Made by a program: the position numbers and the translations under genes
Notes under the pieces: model-generated
The model's database searches: none
Told to the model about the DNA's origin: nothing
What the model saw: only the letters and a program-made list of their open reading frames with translations
Assembly (NCBI GenBank): GCA_964540905.1
Contig: CAZIOS010000002.1
Coordinates: 124,001-188,000 of the forward strand
Source: VAYN01 sp964540905
Lineage (GTDB): Bacteria > Actinomycetota > Thermoleophilia > Solirubrobacterales > 70-9
Reading direction: 5' to 3'
Length of the DNA stretch: 64,000 bases
In this document: positions 49,372 through 58,157 of the stretch, piece by piece
Layout: each line of letters begins with the position of its first letter
How positions within the stretch are numbered: position 1 is the stretch's first letter

Positions 49372-50831
49372 TGTCTGACGGCAAGCAGATCAGCGACCGG
49401 ATCGAGCCCTACGTCTGGAAGATCGCCGGGGTGGTGATCCTGGGGATGATGATGTCGATCCTCGATACGACGATCGTCAACGTCGCCCTCGACACCCTCG
49501 GCCGCGACCTCCACAGCACGATCGCCCAGATCCAGTGGGTGGCGACCGGCTACCTGCTGGCGCTGGCGGCGGTGATCCCGCTGACCGGCTGGTCGGCGCG
49601 GCGCTTCGGCGCCAAGCGCGTCTACCTCGGCTCGATCGTCCTCTTCACGGTCGGCTCGGCCCTCTGCGGCCTGGCCGAGTCGAGCACCTCACTGATCCTC
49701 TTCCGGGTCCTGCAGGGGCTCGGCGGCGGCATGATCATGCCGGTCTCGCAGATGATCATGGCCGAGGTCGCCGGCCCCAAGCGGATGGGCAGGGTGATGA
49801 GCATCGTCGTGATGCCGGCGATGCTGGCGCCGATCCTGGGGCCGGTCGTCGGCGGCCTGATCCTCGAGAACCTGCACTGGTCCTGGATCTTCTTCGTCAA
49901 CGTCCCGATCGGGATCGTCGCCACGATCCTGGGGATGCGGATGCTGCCGGACTCCGAGCTCGGCGAGGCGGGCAAGCTCGACGTCACCGGGCTGGCCCTG
50001 CTGGTGACCGGGATGCCGCTGGTGGTCTACGGACTCTCGGAGATCGGCAGCCGCGGCAGCTTCACCGCGCCGACGGTGATCTGGCCGATCGTCGCCGGGA
50101 TCGCCCTCCTGGGCGCCTTCGGCCGCCACGCGCTGCGCACGGCGCGGCCGCTGCTCGACGTTCGCCTCTACGCGAACCGGATCTTCGCCGCCGCCTCGCT
50201 GACCACCTTCGGCCTCGGCGCGGCGCTGTTCGGGGCGATGATCCTGGTACCGCTCTACTACCAACAGGTGCGTGGCGAGAGCGTGATCGTGACCGGGCTC
50301 CTGGTTGGCCCCCAGGGTCTCGGGATGCTGCTGACCGGGCCCTTCACCGCCCGCCTGACCCAGCGCTTCGGCGGCGGCCGCGTCGCCGTCGTCGGCGTCT
50401 CGATACTGATCCTCAGCTCGCTGCCGCTGGCCCTGATCGGCGCCGACACCTCGATCCTCTGGCTCTCGGTCGCCCTGCTGGCGCGCGGCGTCGGCATCGG
50501 CCTCTCCTTCATCCCCACCACCACCGTCGCCTTCGCGGCGCTGCGGACCGACCAGCTCTCCGACGCGACGCCGCAGATGAACGTCCTGCAGCGGGTCGGC
50601 GGGGCGATCGGCACCGCGGTGCTGGCGGTGGTGCTGCAGCGCGCCAGCGAGGGCGCCAATACCCCGGCCGAGCTCGCCGGCGCCTTCGGCACCGCCAACT
50701 GGTGGGCGCTCGGGATCGCCGCGCTCTCGCTGATCCCCTGCATCGTGCTGCTGCGGGCCGAGGGCCCGACCCAGACCCCGACCGCCGCCGAGGAGCTCGC
50801 CGAGGCGGAGCTGGAGCCGCTCGGTGCCTAG
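49371..50831 (+). CDS. MFS drug:H+ antiporter, DHA2 (EmrB/QacA) family
   Basis: 486 residues and about 14 helices. Motifs: MSILDTTIVNVALDTLGRDL, PLTGWSARRFGAKRVYLGS (motif A variant) and MPAMLAPILGPVVGGLILEN (motif C). The cytosolic MarR gene overlaps its end by 8 bp, forming an exporter-regulator operon behind a promoter with two copies of TTCGGTACC. The substrate is unknown but probably also the MarR ligand. Confidence 0.93.
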   Translation: MSDGKQISDRIEPYVWKIAGVVILGMMMSILDTTIVNVALDTLGRDLHSTIAQIQWVATGYLLALAAVIPLTGWSARRFGAKRVYLGSIVLFTVGSALCGLAESSTSLILFRVLQGLGGGMIMPVSQMIMAEVAGPKRMGRVMSIVVMPAMLAPILGPVVGGLILENLHWSWIFFVNVPIGIVATILGMRMLPDSELGEAGKLDVTGLALLVTGMPLVVYGLSEIGSRGSFTAPTVIWPIVAGIALLGAFGRHALRTARPLLDVRLYANRIFAAASLTTFGLGAALFGAMILVPLYYQQVRGESVIVTGLLVGPQGLGMLLTGPFTARLTQRFGGGRVAVVGVSILILSSLPLALIGADTSILWLSVALLARGVGIGLSFIPTTTVAFAALRTDQLSDATPQMNVLQRVGGAIGTAVLAVVLQRASEGANTPAELAGAFGTANWWALGIAALSLIPCIVLLRAEGPTQTPTAAEELAEAELEPLGA

Positions 50832-51321
50832 GCTCGCCGCCGCCGCCCCACCCCGGCCGGCCAACGGCCGTGGTCCCTCCCGCGATCAGCGCCTGACCGA
50901 GCTCGGCCAGGCCTTCCGCCACGCCTACCGCAGCCTCCGCAGCCTGCGCGGCCGCGACACCCACCTATTGCGGGGCGAGCTCAGCCACGCCCAGTGCGAG
51001 CTGCTGGCGGAACTCTGCGAACGGGGCCCGCTCCCGGTCGGCGAGCTCGCCGGCGCCGCCGGCCTCAGCCCCGCCAGCGTCTCCCAGATGCTCGACCACC
51101 TCGAGCAGGAAGGCCAGGTCGAACGCCTCCGCTCCCAAGCCGACCGCCGCGTCGTCGTCGCCAAGCTGACCCGCAACGGCCGCCGCCGCATCGAGACCCG
51201 CAAGGCCCGCTGGCACGCCCGCTGGGAGCAGGCCCTCGAGGGCGTCGACGCCGAGGAACTGAAGATCGCCAGCGAGGTCTTGGAGCGGATCGGCGCGGTC
51301 TTCGAGGAGCCGCTGGGGTAG
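50824..51321 (+). CDS. MarR-family repressor
   Basis: 165 residues, GTG start inside the exporter gene end. Winged helix: LSHAQCELLAELCERGPLPV, LAGAAGLSPASVSQMLDHLE (recognition helix) and VERLRSQADRRVVVAKLTRN with the conserved D-R-R of the wing. Likely represses the operon through the promoter palindrome and is released by an exported compound. Confidence 0.92.
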   Translation: MPRLAAAAPPRPANGRGPSRDQRLTELGQAFRHAYRSLRSLRGRDTHLLRGELSHAQCELLAELCERGPLPVGELAGAAGLSPASVSQMLDHLEQEGQVERLRSQADRRVVVAKLTRNGRRRIETRKARWHARWEQALEGVDAEELKIASEVLERIGAVFEEPLG

Positions 51322-51343
51322 CCGCGGCTACGGGGAGCTCAGC

Positions 51344-51586
51344 TCAGGCGGCCGGCTGGAAGGCGCCGCTGCGTGGGGAGGCGCCGGCCGGTGCGGAGCT
51401 GGGCTTGCCGTGAGCCGAGCCGCTCGCGTCGTTCGCGTCGACGCGCCTGAGAATGCCGAGGGCGAGCAGGACGATGACCCCGAGCAGCGCCAGCGCGGCG
51501 ATCAACCGGCGGCGGCGCAGCAGCCGCAGCCGCCGCGTCTCGGCCCATTCCTCATCCCCCGTCTGCCCCGCTCGCTGCTCGTCCAT
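51344..51586 (-). CDS. Small single-pass membrane protein
   Basis: 80 residues: acidic N-terminus, a strongly basic stretch (RRLRLLRRRR), one transmembrane helix (LIAALALLGVIVLLALGILR) and a Ser/Ala/Pro-rich C-terminus. The positive-inside rule puts the N-terminus in the cytosol. No family recognised; coding is supported by ATG, composition and the isolated position. Confidence 0.6.
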   Translation of the reverse strand: MDEQRAGQTGDEEWAETRRLRLLRRRRLIAALALLGVIVLLALGILRRVDANDASGSAHGKPSSAPAGASPRSGAFQPAA

Positions 51587-51638
51587 CGCGTTGCAGCCTA
51601 TGGGCTCCGAAAGGCCATGGCCATCGGCGCCGACGGGC

Positions 51639-54600
51639 CTACCCGCTGGCCAGCACCATCACGACCGGGACCGACAGTTTGTGGGTGCTGCTCTGCGGGC
51701 CCGTGCAGGCCGAGGAGGGCGGCACCGGGGTGGCCTGGATGTCCACGCGCAGCTGCGCCCGACTGCCCAGTGGCAGGACCGAGCGCAGAGCCGCCGGCAA
51801 CGACAGGCGCAGGTTGCGGACGCTGTGGGCACGCAACGAATACGTGCCGAGGTTGGCGGTGTGGCGCTTGCCGTTGAGGCTGTAGGCGAGCTGGGCGTCG
51901 ACGTCCAGCTTGGCCGGGACCTGGACGCGGAGCCTGATCCGCACCCCGGGCACCACCTTCCCCGGCAGGCTCTTGCTCGGCCGGTAGGGGGCGGCTTTTA
52001 CCGAGACGTCGGGGCAGGTCGCCGCGACGCTCGCCGACTCGCCGGCGTCGCCGCAGGCGCCCGTCGCCGCTTCGTTGTTGGCGTCGCCGGAGTAGCTGGC
52101 GACCCAGACGTAGCTGCCGGCGGTGGTGGGAGTGAAGGCGGCGGTTTCGTAAACGCCGTTGCCGGAGGCGGTGACGATCTCGGTATGGGCCGGGGCGCTG
52201 GCGCAGGTTGAGTCGTTGGGCCCGTAGAGCTTGAAGGTGATCTGGCCGCCGGGGTTGAAGCCGGCGGCCAGCGTCGCCTTGTCCTTCAGCGAGCCACCCA
52301 ACGTGACGCCGGCCGAGGCGCCGGTCGAGATCGTCGGCTTGGCCTTGGCGACGCTCGCCGACTCGCCGGCGTCGCCGCAGGCGCCCGTCGCCGCTTCGTT
52401 GTTGGCGTCGCCGGAGTAGCTGGCGACCCAGACGTAGCTGCCGGCGGTGGTGGGAGTGAAGGCGGCGGTTTCGTAAACGCCGTTGCCGGAGGCGGTGACG
52501 ATCTCGGTATGGGCCGGGGCGCTGGCGCAGGTTGAGTCGTTGGGCCCGTAGAGCTTGAAGGTGATCTGGCCGCCGGGGTTGAAGCCGGAGGCGAGGGTCG
52601 CTTTGTCCTTCAGCGAGCCGCCGATCGCGACATTGGCCGAGGCGACGGTGGCGATCGTCGGGCTGAGCTTGGCGACGCTCGCCGACTCGCCGGCGTCGCC
52701 GCAGGCGCCGCTCGCGGTTTCGTTGTTGGCGTCGCCGGAGTAGCTGGCGACCCAGACGTAGCTGCCGGCGGTGGTGGGAGTGAAGGCGGCGGTTTCGTAA
52801 ACGCCGTTGCCGGAGGCGGTGACGATCTCGGTATGGGCCGGGGCGCTGGCGCAGGTTGAGTCGTTGGGCCCGTAGAGCTTGAAGGTGATCTGGCCGCCGG
52901 GGTTGAAGCCGGAGGCGAGGGTCGCTTTGTCCTTCAGCGAGCCGCCGATCGCGACATTGGCCGAGGCGACGGTGGCGATCGTCGGGCTGAGCTTGGCGAC
53001 GCTCGCCGACTCGCCGGCGTCGCCGCAGGCGCCGCTCGCGGTTTCGTTGTTGGCGTCGCCGGAGTAGCTGGCGACCCAGACGTAGCTGCCGGCGGTGGTG
53101 GGAGTGAAGGCGGCGGTTTCGTAAACGCCGTTGCCGGAGGCGGTGACGATCTCGGTATGGGCCGGGGCGCTGGCGCAGGTTGAGTCGTTGGGCCCGTAGA
53201 GCTTGAAGGTGATCTGGCCGCCGGGGTTGAAGCCGGAGGCGAGGGTCGCTTTGTCCTTCAGCGAGCCGCCGATCGCGACATTGGCCGAGGCGACGGTGGC
53301 GATCGTCGGCGCGGCTTTGCCGACGTTCACCACCGGCGAGCTGGAGAGCGCGGTGAGGGTGCCGGTGGAGGTGGCGGCCTGCTTGGCGGTGAAGGTGTAG
53401 GGGCCGCCGGTGGAGGGCGCGGTGACGGTGCCGCCGAAGCCCGGGAAGCCGTACTTGATCACGCAGGTTTCGCCGCCCTGAAGGGAGATGTGGGTGAAGG
53501 TGACTTCGTTGCCGCCGCCGACCGGGGTGATCGTGGTCGGTTCGAAGTTGCAGATGGCGTCGGTGCCGCCGGGCTGGGATGGGTCGGCATTGGGGGTCGT
53601 CCAGCCGGTCGGGACCAGCAGCGAGAGCTTGCCTTCTTCCATCCCGCCGGCCGGGGCGGTGTAGGTGAATTCGAAGCCGAGGCCGCTGGCGTTGGTGATC
53701 GCCGTCGTCGGGGTGACGCTCATCGAGCCGGTGCCGTCGGCGGCGGTGACGCTGACGTGCGGGGAGCCGGTCGCGAGTTCGGTCAGGGTGCCGCTGGCGC
53801 TGGAGCTCTCTTTGGTCGGGAAGGCTTTCAGCCCGCCGCTGGAGGGGGCGGTGGCACCGGGGCCGCCGGCCGTGCTGCCGTAGACGATCGTGCAGGTGCC
53901 GGCGGAGGCGAGGTTGACGCCGGTGATTTCGATCGTCTGGCCCGAGGCGCCGACGGTGCCGCAGGTGGAGGTGGTCGCGCCGGGGTCGGCGGCGTTGGCC
54001 GAGGGGGCCGACCAGCCGGCCGGGGCGGTGACGTCGATCGCGCCGTTGGTGATCGTGGTGGCGGCGGTGTAGGTGAAGGTGAGGGTGTTGCCGGCGGTGC
54101 CGGCGAAGGCGTGTTTCGGGGATACGGCCATCGTGCCGGTGCCGTCGACCGCGACCGTCACCACCGGCGAGCTGGAGAGCGCGGTGAGGGTGCCGGTGGA
54201 GGTGGCGGCCTGCTTGGCGGTGAAGGTGTAGGGGCCGCCGGTGGAGGGCGCGGTGACGGTGCCGCCGAAGCCCGGGAAGCCGTACTTGATCACGCAGGTT
54301 TCGCCGCCCTGAAGGGAGATGTGGGTGAAGGTGACTTCGTTGCCGCCGCCGACCGGGGTGATCGTGGTCGGTTCGAAGTTGCAGATGGCGTCGGTGCCGC
54401 CGGGCTGGGATGGGTCGGCATTGGGGGTCGTCCAGCCGGTCGGGACCAGCAGCGAGAGCTTGCCCTGGTTCATGCCGCCAGCTGGAGCGGTGAAGGTGAA
54501 TTCGAAGCCGAGGCCGCTGGCGCTGGCGATCGCTTTGGTCGGCGTGACGCTCATCGTGCCGGTGCCGTCGGCGGCGAGCGCCGGCGAGGCCGCGAACAGG

Positions 54601-54671
54601 AGCCCCAGGATCGAGACGGCGATCGCGATGCCCCCCGCTCGCCTCATTCCACCGCTGCCGTTCCGCTGCAT
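51639..54671 (-). CDS. Large secreted Ig-like repeat protein
   Basis: 1010 residues from the ATG at 54671, six bases after GGAG; an ATG two codons upstream is possible. Signal peptide: GGIAIAVSILGLLFAASPAL. Then three modules of ~140 residues of which the first and third are almost identical (GTGTMSVTPTKAIASASGLG; SLLVPTGWTTPNADPSQPGG; CVIKYGFPGFGGTVTAPSTG) and the middle one is diverged, then four Ig-like domains of 108 residues (NVAIGGSLKDKATLASGFNP; CASAPAHTEIVTASGNGVYE; YVWVASYSGDANNE), then a C-terminal beta domain. No LPXTG motif or membrane anchor is seen. Probably surface display or adhesion. Confidence 0.88.
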   Translation of the reverse strand: MQRNGSGGMRRAGGIAIAVSILGLLFAASPALAADGTGTMSVTPTKAIASASGLGFEFTFTAPAGGMNQGKLSLLVPTGWTTPNADPSQPGGTDAICNFEPTTITPVGGGNEVTFTHISLQGGETCVIKYGFPGFGGTVTAPSTGGPYTFTAKQAATSTGTLTALSSSPVVTVAVDGTGTMAVSPKHAFAGTAGNTLTFTYTAATTITNGAIDVTAPAGWSAPSANAADPGATTSTCGTVGASGQTIEITGVNLASAGTCTIVYGSTAGGPGATAPSSGGLKAFPTKESSSASGTLTELATGSPHVSVTAADGTGSMSVTPTTAITNASGLGFEFTYTAPAGGMEEGKLSLLVPTGWTTPNADPSQPGGTDAICNFEPTTITPVGGGNEVTFTHISLQGGETCVIKYGFPGFGGTVTAPSTGGPYTFTAKQAATSTGTLTALSSSPVVNVGKAAPTIATVASANVAIGGSLKDKATLASGFNPGGQITFKLYGPNDSTCASAPAHTEIVTASGNGVYETAAFTPTTAGSYVWVASYSGDANNETASGACGDAGESASVAKLSPTIATVASANVAIGGSLKDKATLASGFNPGGQITFKLYGPNDSTCASAPAHTEIVTASGNGVYETAAFTPTTAGSYVWVASYSGDANNETASGACGDAGESASVAKLSPTIATVASANVAIGGSLKDKATLASGFNPGGQITFKLYGPNDSTCASAPAHTEIVTASGNGVYETAAFTPTTAGSYVWVASYSGDANNEAATGACGDAGESASVAKAKPTISTGASAGVTLGGSLKDKATLAAGFNPGGQITFKLYGPNDSTCASAPAHTEIVTASGNGVYETAAFTPTTAGSYVWVASYSGDANNEAATGACGDAGESASVAATCPDVSVKAAPYRPSKSLPGKVVPGVRIRLRVQVPAKLDVDAQLAYSLNGKRHTANLGTYSLRAHSVRNLRLSLPAALRSVLPLGSRAQLRVDIQATPVPPSSACTGPQSSTHKLSVPVVMVLASG
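52026..53321 (-). repeat. Four near-identical 324-bp tandem repeats
   Basis: The motif gacgctcgccgactcgcc recurs at 52026, 52350, 52674 and 52998, exactly 324 bp apart, and the intervening DNA is almost identical, including synonymous positions. Each unit encodes one 108-residue Ig-like domain. Units 3 and 4 (and most of 2) agree over nearly all bases, so the array expanded recently or is kept uniform by gene conversion. Confidence 0.93.
53327..53745 (-). repeat. Duplicated ~420-bp module, copy A (copy B at 54158-54576)
   Basis: The stretch beginning tcaccaccggcgag at 53327 recurs at 54158, an offset of 831 bp, with only a few differences over about 420 bp. It encodes the near-identical modules one and three of the Ig-like protein, which flank a diverged module. 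Confidence 0.88.
54158..54576 (-). repeat. Duplicated ~420-bp module, copy B
   Basis: Second copy of the module described at 53327-53745, N-terminal in the protein. Differences are concentrated at its two ends (for example NQGKLS versus EEGKLS in the encoded protein). Confidence 0.88.
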
Positions 54672-54970
54672 ATCCATCTCCGTCTGTCGCCTTTCGATCA
54701 AGCGCGGCGATTGTAGAGGCACGGCCCTACCGGCCGGCGTGCTGGAGACGGTGTCGCCTTCATGTCTTTCGGCATATCCTGGTCGCGACCACCCTCCGCC
54801 GTCCGGTAGGGCGGCAAATCGTGGGGGCCTCGGCCGCGCGACGGGGAGAGCATTCGGGACGGCGCCCCAATCTCTGCATCTCCTGATGGATCGCCGAGGG
54901 GCGTGGATCTCGGCAGAGCGCTCAAGCGCCTCGGTGAAGCTGAGCACGGGTGCCTTTAGCAATCAGAGTG
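54672..54970. other. Intergenic region without recognisable gene
   Basis: About 300 bp upstream of the Ig-like repeat gene. Short frames on both strands have no ribosome site and no family resemblance. It probably contains the promoter of the Ig-like gene, but I see no clear -35/-10 pair. Confidence 0.5.
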
Positions 54971-55345
54971 CTAGGCCGGCGGCAGCTTCCAGGTCCAGGG
55001 CTCGGTCTTCTTTTCGAATGGCGGAAAGAAGTAGTAATCGCCGCCGAGAATCGTCTCTTTGAGCGCTTCTTGATCGAGCAGGCGGTCCCTGCCGGCGCCG
55101 GGGCGAGGGAAGTCCGGGTTGCGCATCCAACCGCGGGTGATGAATTCGGAACTGGGTGGTGATCGTGCGGCCGAAGGAGATGAAGATCAGACCACGCTGG
55201 AGATCGCCGCCGGTCGCAGCGGAGATGAGTGGGTAGCCGCGGTGGAAGATCCGCCTGGCGGCATCCGTGGGCCGCGTGGGTTGGCCTTGCGAATGTGGGC
55301 ATTGACCGCAACCTTCTGTCGTCGGGTTTCCGGCAGTTCCCACAT
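54971..55345 (-). pseudogene. Dyp-type peroxidase remnant, N-terminally truncated with two frameshifts
   Basis: Three reading frames join to one protein: MWELPETRRQKVAVNAHIRK plus ANPRGP; then TDAARRIFHRGYPLISAATG and RGLIFISFGRTITTQFRIH; then GWMRNPDFPRPGAGRDRLLD and GGDYYFFPPFEKK up to a TAG at 54971-54973. These follow the C-terminal half of Dyp-type heme peroxidases (AHIRxxNPR, RRGYPL, QFxxxxxxW, GGxYFFxPP). The N-terminal half is missing, and frames change near 55280 and 55130. The gene is therefore dead unless the shifts are sequencing errors. Confidence 0.85.
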
Positions 55346-55516
55346 TACTCACAGACTTCCTTTACCTAGCTAAAGCCCAGATGACGCGCCGGCCCCGCCA
55401 CTCTCGGGCGTGCCCCGCCTGCCTAACCCACGAGCTCGGCCGGATTGAGGGGGACTTGCGCGCCCGGGGACCCGGGTGTGCCTTCGTTGGGATTCGCAGG
55501 GGGCGAGGAGAAGAAA

Positions 55517-55588
55517 GGCGACCAGAGGGAATCGAACCCTCATTGTCGCGACCACAACGCGAAGTTCTACCGTTGAACTATGGCCGCC
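55517..55588 (-). tRNA. tRNA-His (GTG)
   Basis: Minus-strand cloverleaf of 72 nt including the histidine-specific extra G at -1 (55588) opposite discriminator C73 (55517). Acceptor GCGGCCA/TGGTCGC, D stem GTTC/GAAC, anticodon stem TCGCG/CGCGA with loop TTGTGGT (anticodon GTG), T stem and loop GAGGGTTCGATTCCCTC. The 3' CCA is not encoded. Confidence 0.96.
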
Positions 55589-55782
55589 ACGCTGCGTCGA
55601 GCAGCATAACGACGGGGCCGCCGCCCAGCCCCGCCCCGTCCCCCTACACAAAGCTCGGCCGGGTCGAGCCACTCCGAGCCCAGCCAGGCTGCGACCGCAC
55701 GCTCAGACGCCGCGCCCGCGAGGAGGATTCGCCCGCCGTGGGGGTCGGTCGTAGTGGACGGGCTCGCCGGCTCGTCGGCCGC

Positions 55783-56193
55783 TCAGCTTCCCGGTCGTGG
55801 CGCTTTCTCGGTGCCGGCGGCGCTGACCTTGACCGCGCCGGAGCCCGGTTCGACCAGGAAGTTGATCCAGCGCCGCCGGCCCGGCTGACCCGGCGTGGAG
55901 AAGAAGCAGTAGTAGTCGCGCGAGGGTGGGCCGCCCACCCGCCGGCAGACCGGCCGCGCGCCGCGCGCGTGGCGGCGCAGGTAGCGGACCAGCGCCTCTT
56001 CGACGGCGAATTCGTTACCGGTGTCGCGGATCCGGAAGCTGGCGGGCGGGATCGCCAGCGCTTCGACTTCGGCCTGGCCCGCGCCGGGGCTCCCGGGCGG
56101 CTCGGCGCCGGTCCCTTCGCCACCTCCACCGCAGCCGGCGAGGGCGAGCGCCAGCCCGCAGAGGCCGAGCGCGGTGAGGGCTCCGCGGTTCAT
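55783..56193 (-). CDS. Small lipoprotein
   Basis: 136 residues: signal ALGLCGLALALAGCGGGGEG with lipobox LAGC, a Gly/Pro/Glu spacer, then a compact domain FRIRDTGNEFAVEEALVRYL, PVCRRVGGPPSRDYYCFFST, RRWINFLVEPGSGAVKVSAA with two cysteines. It lies 6 bp after the ABC permease gene and may be its co-transcribed partner. No family recognised. Confidence 0.8.
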   Translation of the reverse strand: MNRGALTALGLCGLALALAGCGGGGEGTGAEPPGSPGAGQAEVEALAIPPASFRIRDTGNEFAVEEALVRYLRRHARGARPVCRRVGGPPSRDYYCFFSTPGQPGRRRWINFLVEPGSGAVKVSAAGTEKAPRPGS

Positions 56194-56199
56194 CCAGCC

Positions 56200-57129
56200 C
56201 TACTCCCCCGCGTTGAACTCCCAGATCGCGATCCCCAGCATCAGCAGGCCCAGCGCCAGCACGGTGAAGATCTCCAGCGCCACCGGCACCTCCCAGCCGA
56301 ACCAGGTGATGCCGGGATTGAGCGTCTGTTCGGCTGCCTTGCTGAGGTCGAGGTGGCTGAAGACGAGGCTGCGCATCGGCGAGACGGCGTAGGTGAGCGG
56401 ATCGAGCCGGTTGAGGACGGCGAGCCAGCCGGGCAGGTTGGCGACCGGGAAGAGGGCGCCGGAGATGAAGAACATTGGCATCACGACCAGCTGCATCAAC
56501 CCCATGAACGACTGCATCTGCTTGACCCGGGCCGCCGCCATCACGCCGAAGGCGGTGATGCTGAAGGCGAGCAGCAGCTGCAGGAAGAAGATGCCGAGGA
56601 CCAGCGTGACGCTGTAGGGGACGTGGACCGTGGGGGCGAGGAGGATCAGGATCACGCCCTGCAGCGAGGCGACGGTGGCGCCGCCGAAGCACTTGCCGAT
56701 CACGATCGAGCTGCGGCGCACCGGCGCCACCATCATCTCCCGCAGGAAGCCGAACTCGCGGTCCCAGACGATCGAGGCGGCGGAGAACATCGCCGTGAAC
56801 ATCACCGAGATGCAGAGCACGCCTGGGTAGATGAAGGTCTTCAGGTCGACCCCGTGGGTGCTCGCCGCCGAGAGCTGCTGCAGCCCCGAGCCGAGCACGA
56901 AGAGGAAGAGCAGCGGCTGCACCAGCGAGGTGACGATCCGCATGCGGTCGTTGCGGAAGCGGATCAGCTCGCGCCGCCAGACGACCTTGATCGCCCGCAG
57001 CTCGCTGCGGACGCTGCGCTTCGGCACCCGCACGGTGACGACCGGGGTGCTGCCGTTGGCGCCGCCGCCCGGCGCGGCCGCCCCGCCGGCGGGAGCCTCG
57101 ACCGCGGTCCCCTGCGGGGTCGCGCTCAT
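56200..57129 (-). CDS. ABC-2 type transporter permease (DrrB-like)
   Basis: 309 residues, hydrophilic 50-residue N-terminus rich in Gly/Ala/Pro, then six helices. ABC-2 signatures: VWRRELIRFRNDRMRIVTSL, DREFGFLREMMVAPVRRSSI, and LNRLDPLTYAVSPMRSLVFS. Its ATG overlaps the TGA of the ATPase (ATGA). Together they form an exporter for a drug, lipid or polymer like DrrAB; the cargo is unknown. Confidence 0.92.
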   Translation of the reverse strand: MSATPQGTAVEAPAGGAAAPGGGANGSTPVVTVRVPKRSVRSELRAIKVVWRRELIRFRNDRMRIVTSLVQPLLFLFVLGSGLQQLSAASTHGVDLKTFIYPGVLCISVMFTAMFSAASIVWDREFGFLREMMVAPVRRSSIVIGKCFGGATVASLQGVILILLAPTVHVPYSVTLVLGIFFLQLLLAFSITAFGVMAAARVKQMQSFMGLMQLVVMPMFFISGALFPVANLPGWLAVLNRLDPLTYAVSPMRSLVFSHLDLSKAAEQTLNPGITWFGWEVPVALEIFTVLALGLLMLGIAIWEFNAGE

Positions 57130-58121
57130 CGCCGCGCCCCTCCGCCCATCATCTGCGCGGCGAAGCGGTTTTTGGCCTTGGCGCCGCCGTCGGACTCTTC
57201 GGCGTCGCGGATCGTCGTCCCGGTGTGGTTCATGAAGACGTCGTCGAGGGTCGGCCGCGAGACGCTGACGGCGCGGATCGGCACCCCGAGCTCGGCGAAC
57301 AGGCGCGGCACGAACTCCTCGCCGCCGGGGACGGCGAAGCTGACCGCGCCCTCGGAGACGCCGGCCTCGAGCTCGAAGCGCTCGCGGATCGCGGCGATCG
57401 TCGCCTCGTCGTCGTCGGTCTCGAGCCGGATCCGGTCGGCGCCGACCTCTTCCTTCAGCGCCTCGGGCGTGTCGAGGGCGACGATCTCGCCGTGGTCCAT
57501 GATCGCGATCCGCCCGCAGAACTCGGCCTCGTCCATGTAGTGGGTGGTCATGAAGATCGTGATCTCCTCGCTCTGCTGCAGCTGCCGGATGTAGCCCCAG
57601 ATCGAGTTCCGCGTCTGCGGGTCGAGCCCGATCGTCGGCTCATCGAGGAACAGCACCCGCGGCGAGTGCATCAGCCCGCGGGCGATCTCCAGCCGCCGCC
57701 GCATCCCGCCCGAGAAGGTCAGCACCTGGGTGGCGCGGCGCTCCCAGAGGCCGACCATCTCCAGCACCTGCTGCATCCGCGGCGCCACCAGGGCGCGCTC
57801 GACGCCGTAGAGCTCGGCGTGCAGGCGCAGGTTCTGCTCGGCGGTGAGGTAGCCGTCGAGGGTCGGGTCCTGGAAGACGAGGCCGATGTGGCGGCGGACG
57901 TCGTCGCGGGCGTCGACGACGTCGAAGCCGGCGACGGAGGCGGCGCCGCTGGTCGGCCTGGCCAGCGTGCAGAGCATGTTGATCGTCGTCGTCTTGCCGG
58001 CGCCGTTGGGGCCGAGGAAGCCGAAGACCTCTCCCGTTGCCACCTCGAAGCTGACGCCGCGCACGGCCTCGAAGTCGCCGAAGGACTTGCGCAGGTCTTT
58101 GACTGAGATCGCCGTCGACAT
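57126..58121 (-). CDS. ABC transporter ATP-binding protein (DrrA-like)
   Basis: 331 residues. Walker A FLGPNGAGKTTTINMLCTLA, Q-loop GLVFQDPTLDGYLT, signature FSGGMRRRLEIARGLMHSPR, Walker B VLFLDEPTIGLDPQTR, and H-loop MTTHYMDEAEFCGRIAIMDH. A C-terminal domain of ~90 residues as in DrrA follows. First gene of the exporter operon. Confidence 0.94.
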   Translation of the reverse strand: MSTAISVKDLRKSFGDFEAVRGVSFEVATGEVFGFLGPNGAGKTTTINMLCTLARPTSGAASVAGFDVVDARDDVRRHIGLVFQDPTLDGYLTAEQNLRLHAELYGVERALVAPRMQQVLEMVGLWERRATQVLTFSGGMRRRLEIARGLMHSPRVLFLDEPTIGLDPQTRNSIWGYIRQLQQSEEITIFMTTHYMDEAEFCGRIAIMDHGEIVALDTPEALKEEVGADRIRLETDDDEATIAAIRERFELEAGVSEGAVSFAVPGGEEFVPRLFAELGVPIRAVSVSRPTLDDVFMNHTGTTIRDAEESDGGAKAKNRFAAQMMGGGARR

Positions 58122-58157
58122 CGTCGGCCTACAACCTACGAAACCGCGAGCGTCGGC

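Noticed and set aside
47714..49384. 556-codon minus-strand frame opposite the calcium-repeat protein
   Set aside because: A by-product of the GGxGxD repeats, which give open frames on the other strand; no family features.
52026..53321. CRISPR array
   Set aside because: Repeats are 324 bp long, in frame and protein-coding, without short repeats and unique spacers.
51639..54962. Extension of the Ig-like protein to 1107 codons
   Set aside because: The extra N-terminal 97 residues have no ribosome site, and a normal signal peptide begins after 54671.
55517..55588. Attachment site of an integrated element at tRNA-His
   Set aside because: No integrase gene and no repeated tRNA 3' end within the window; the nearby pseudogene alone is not enough.
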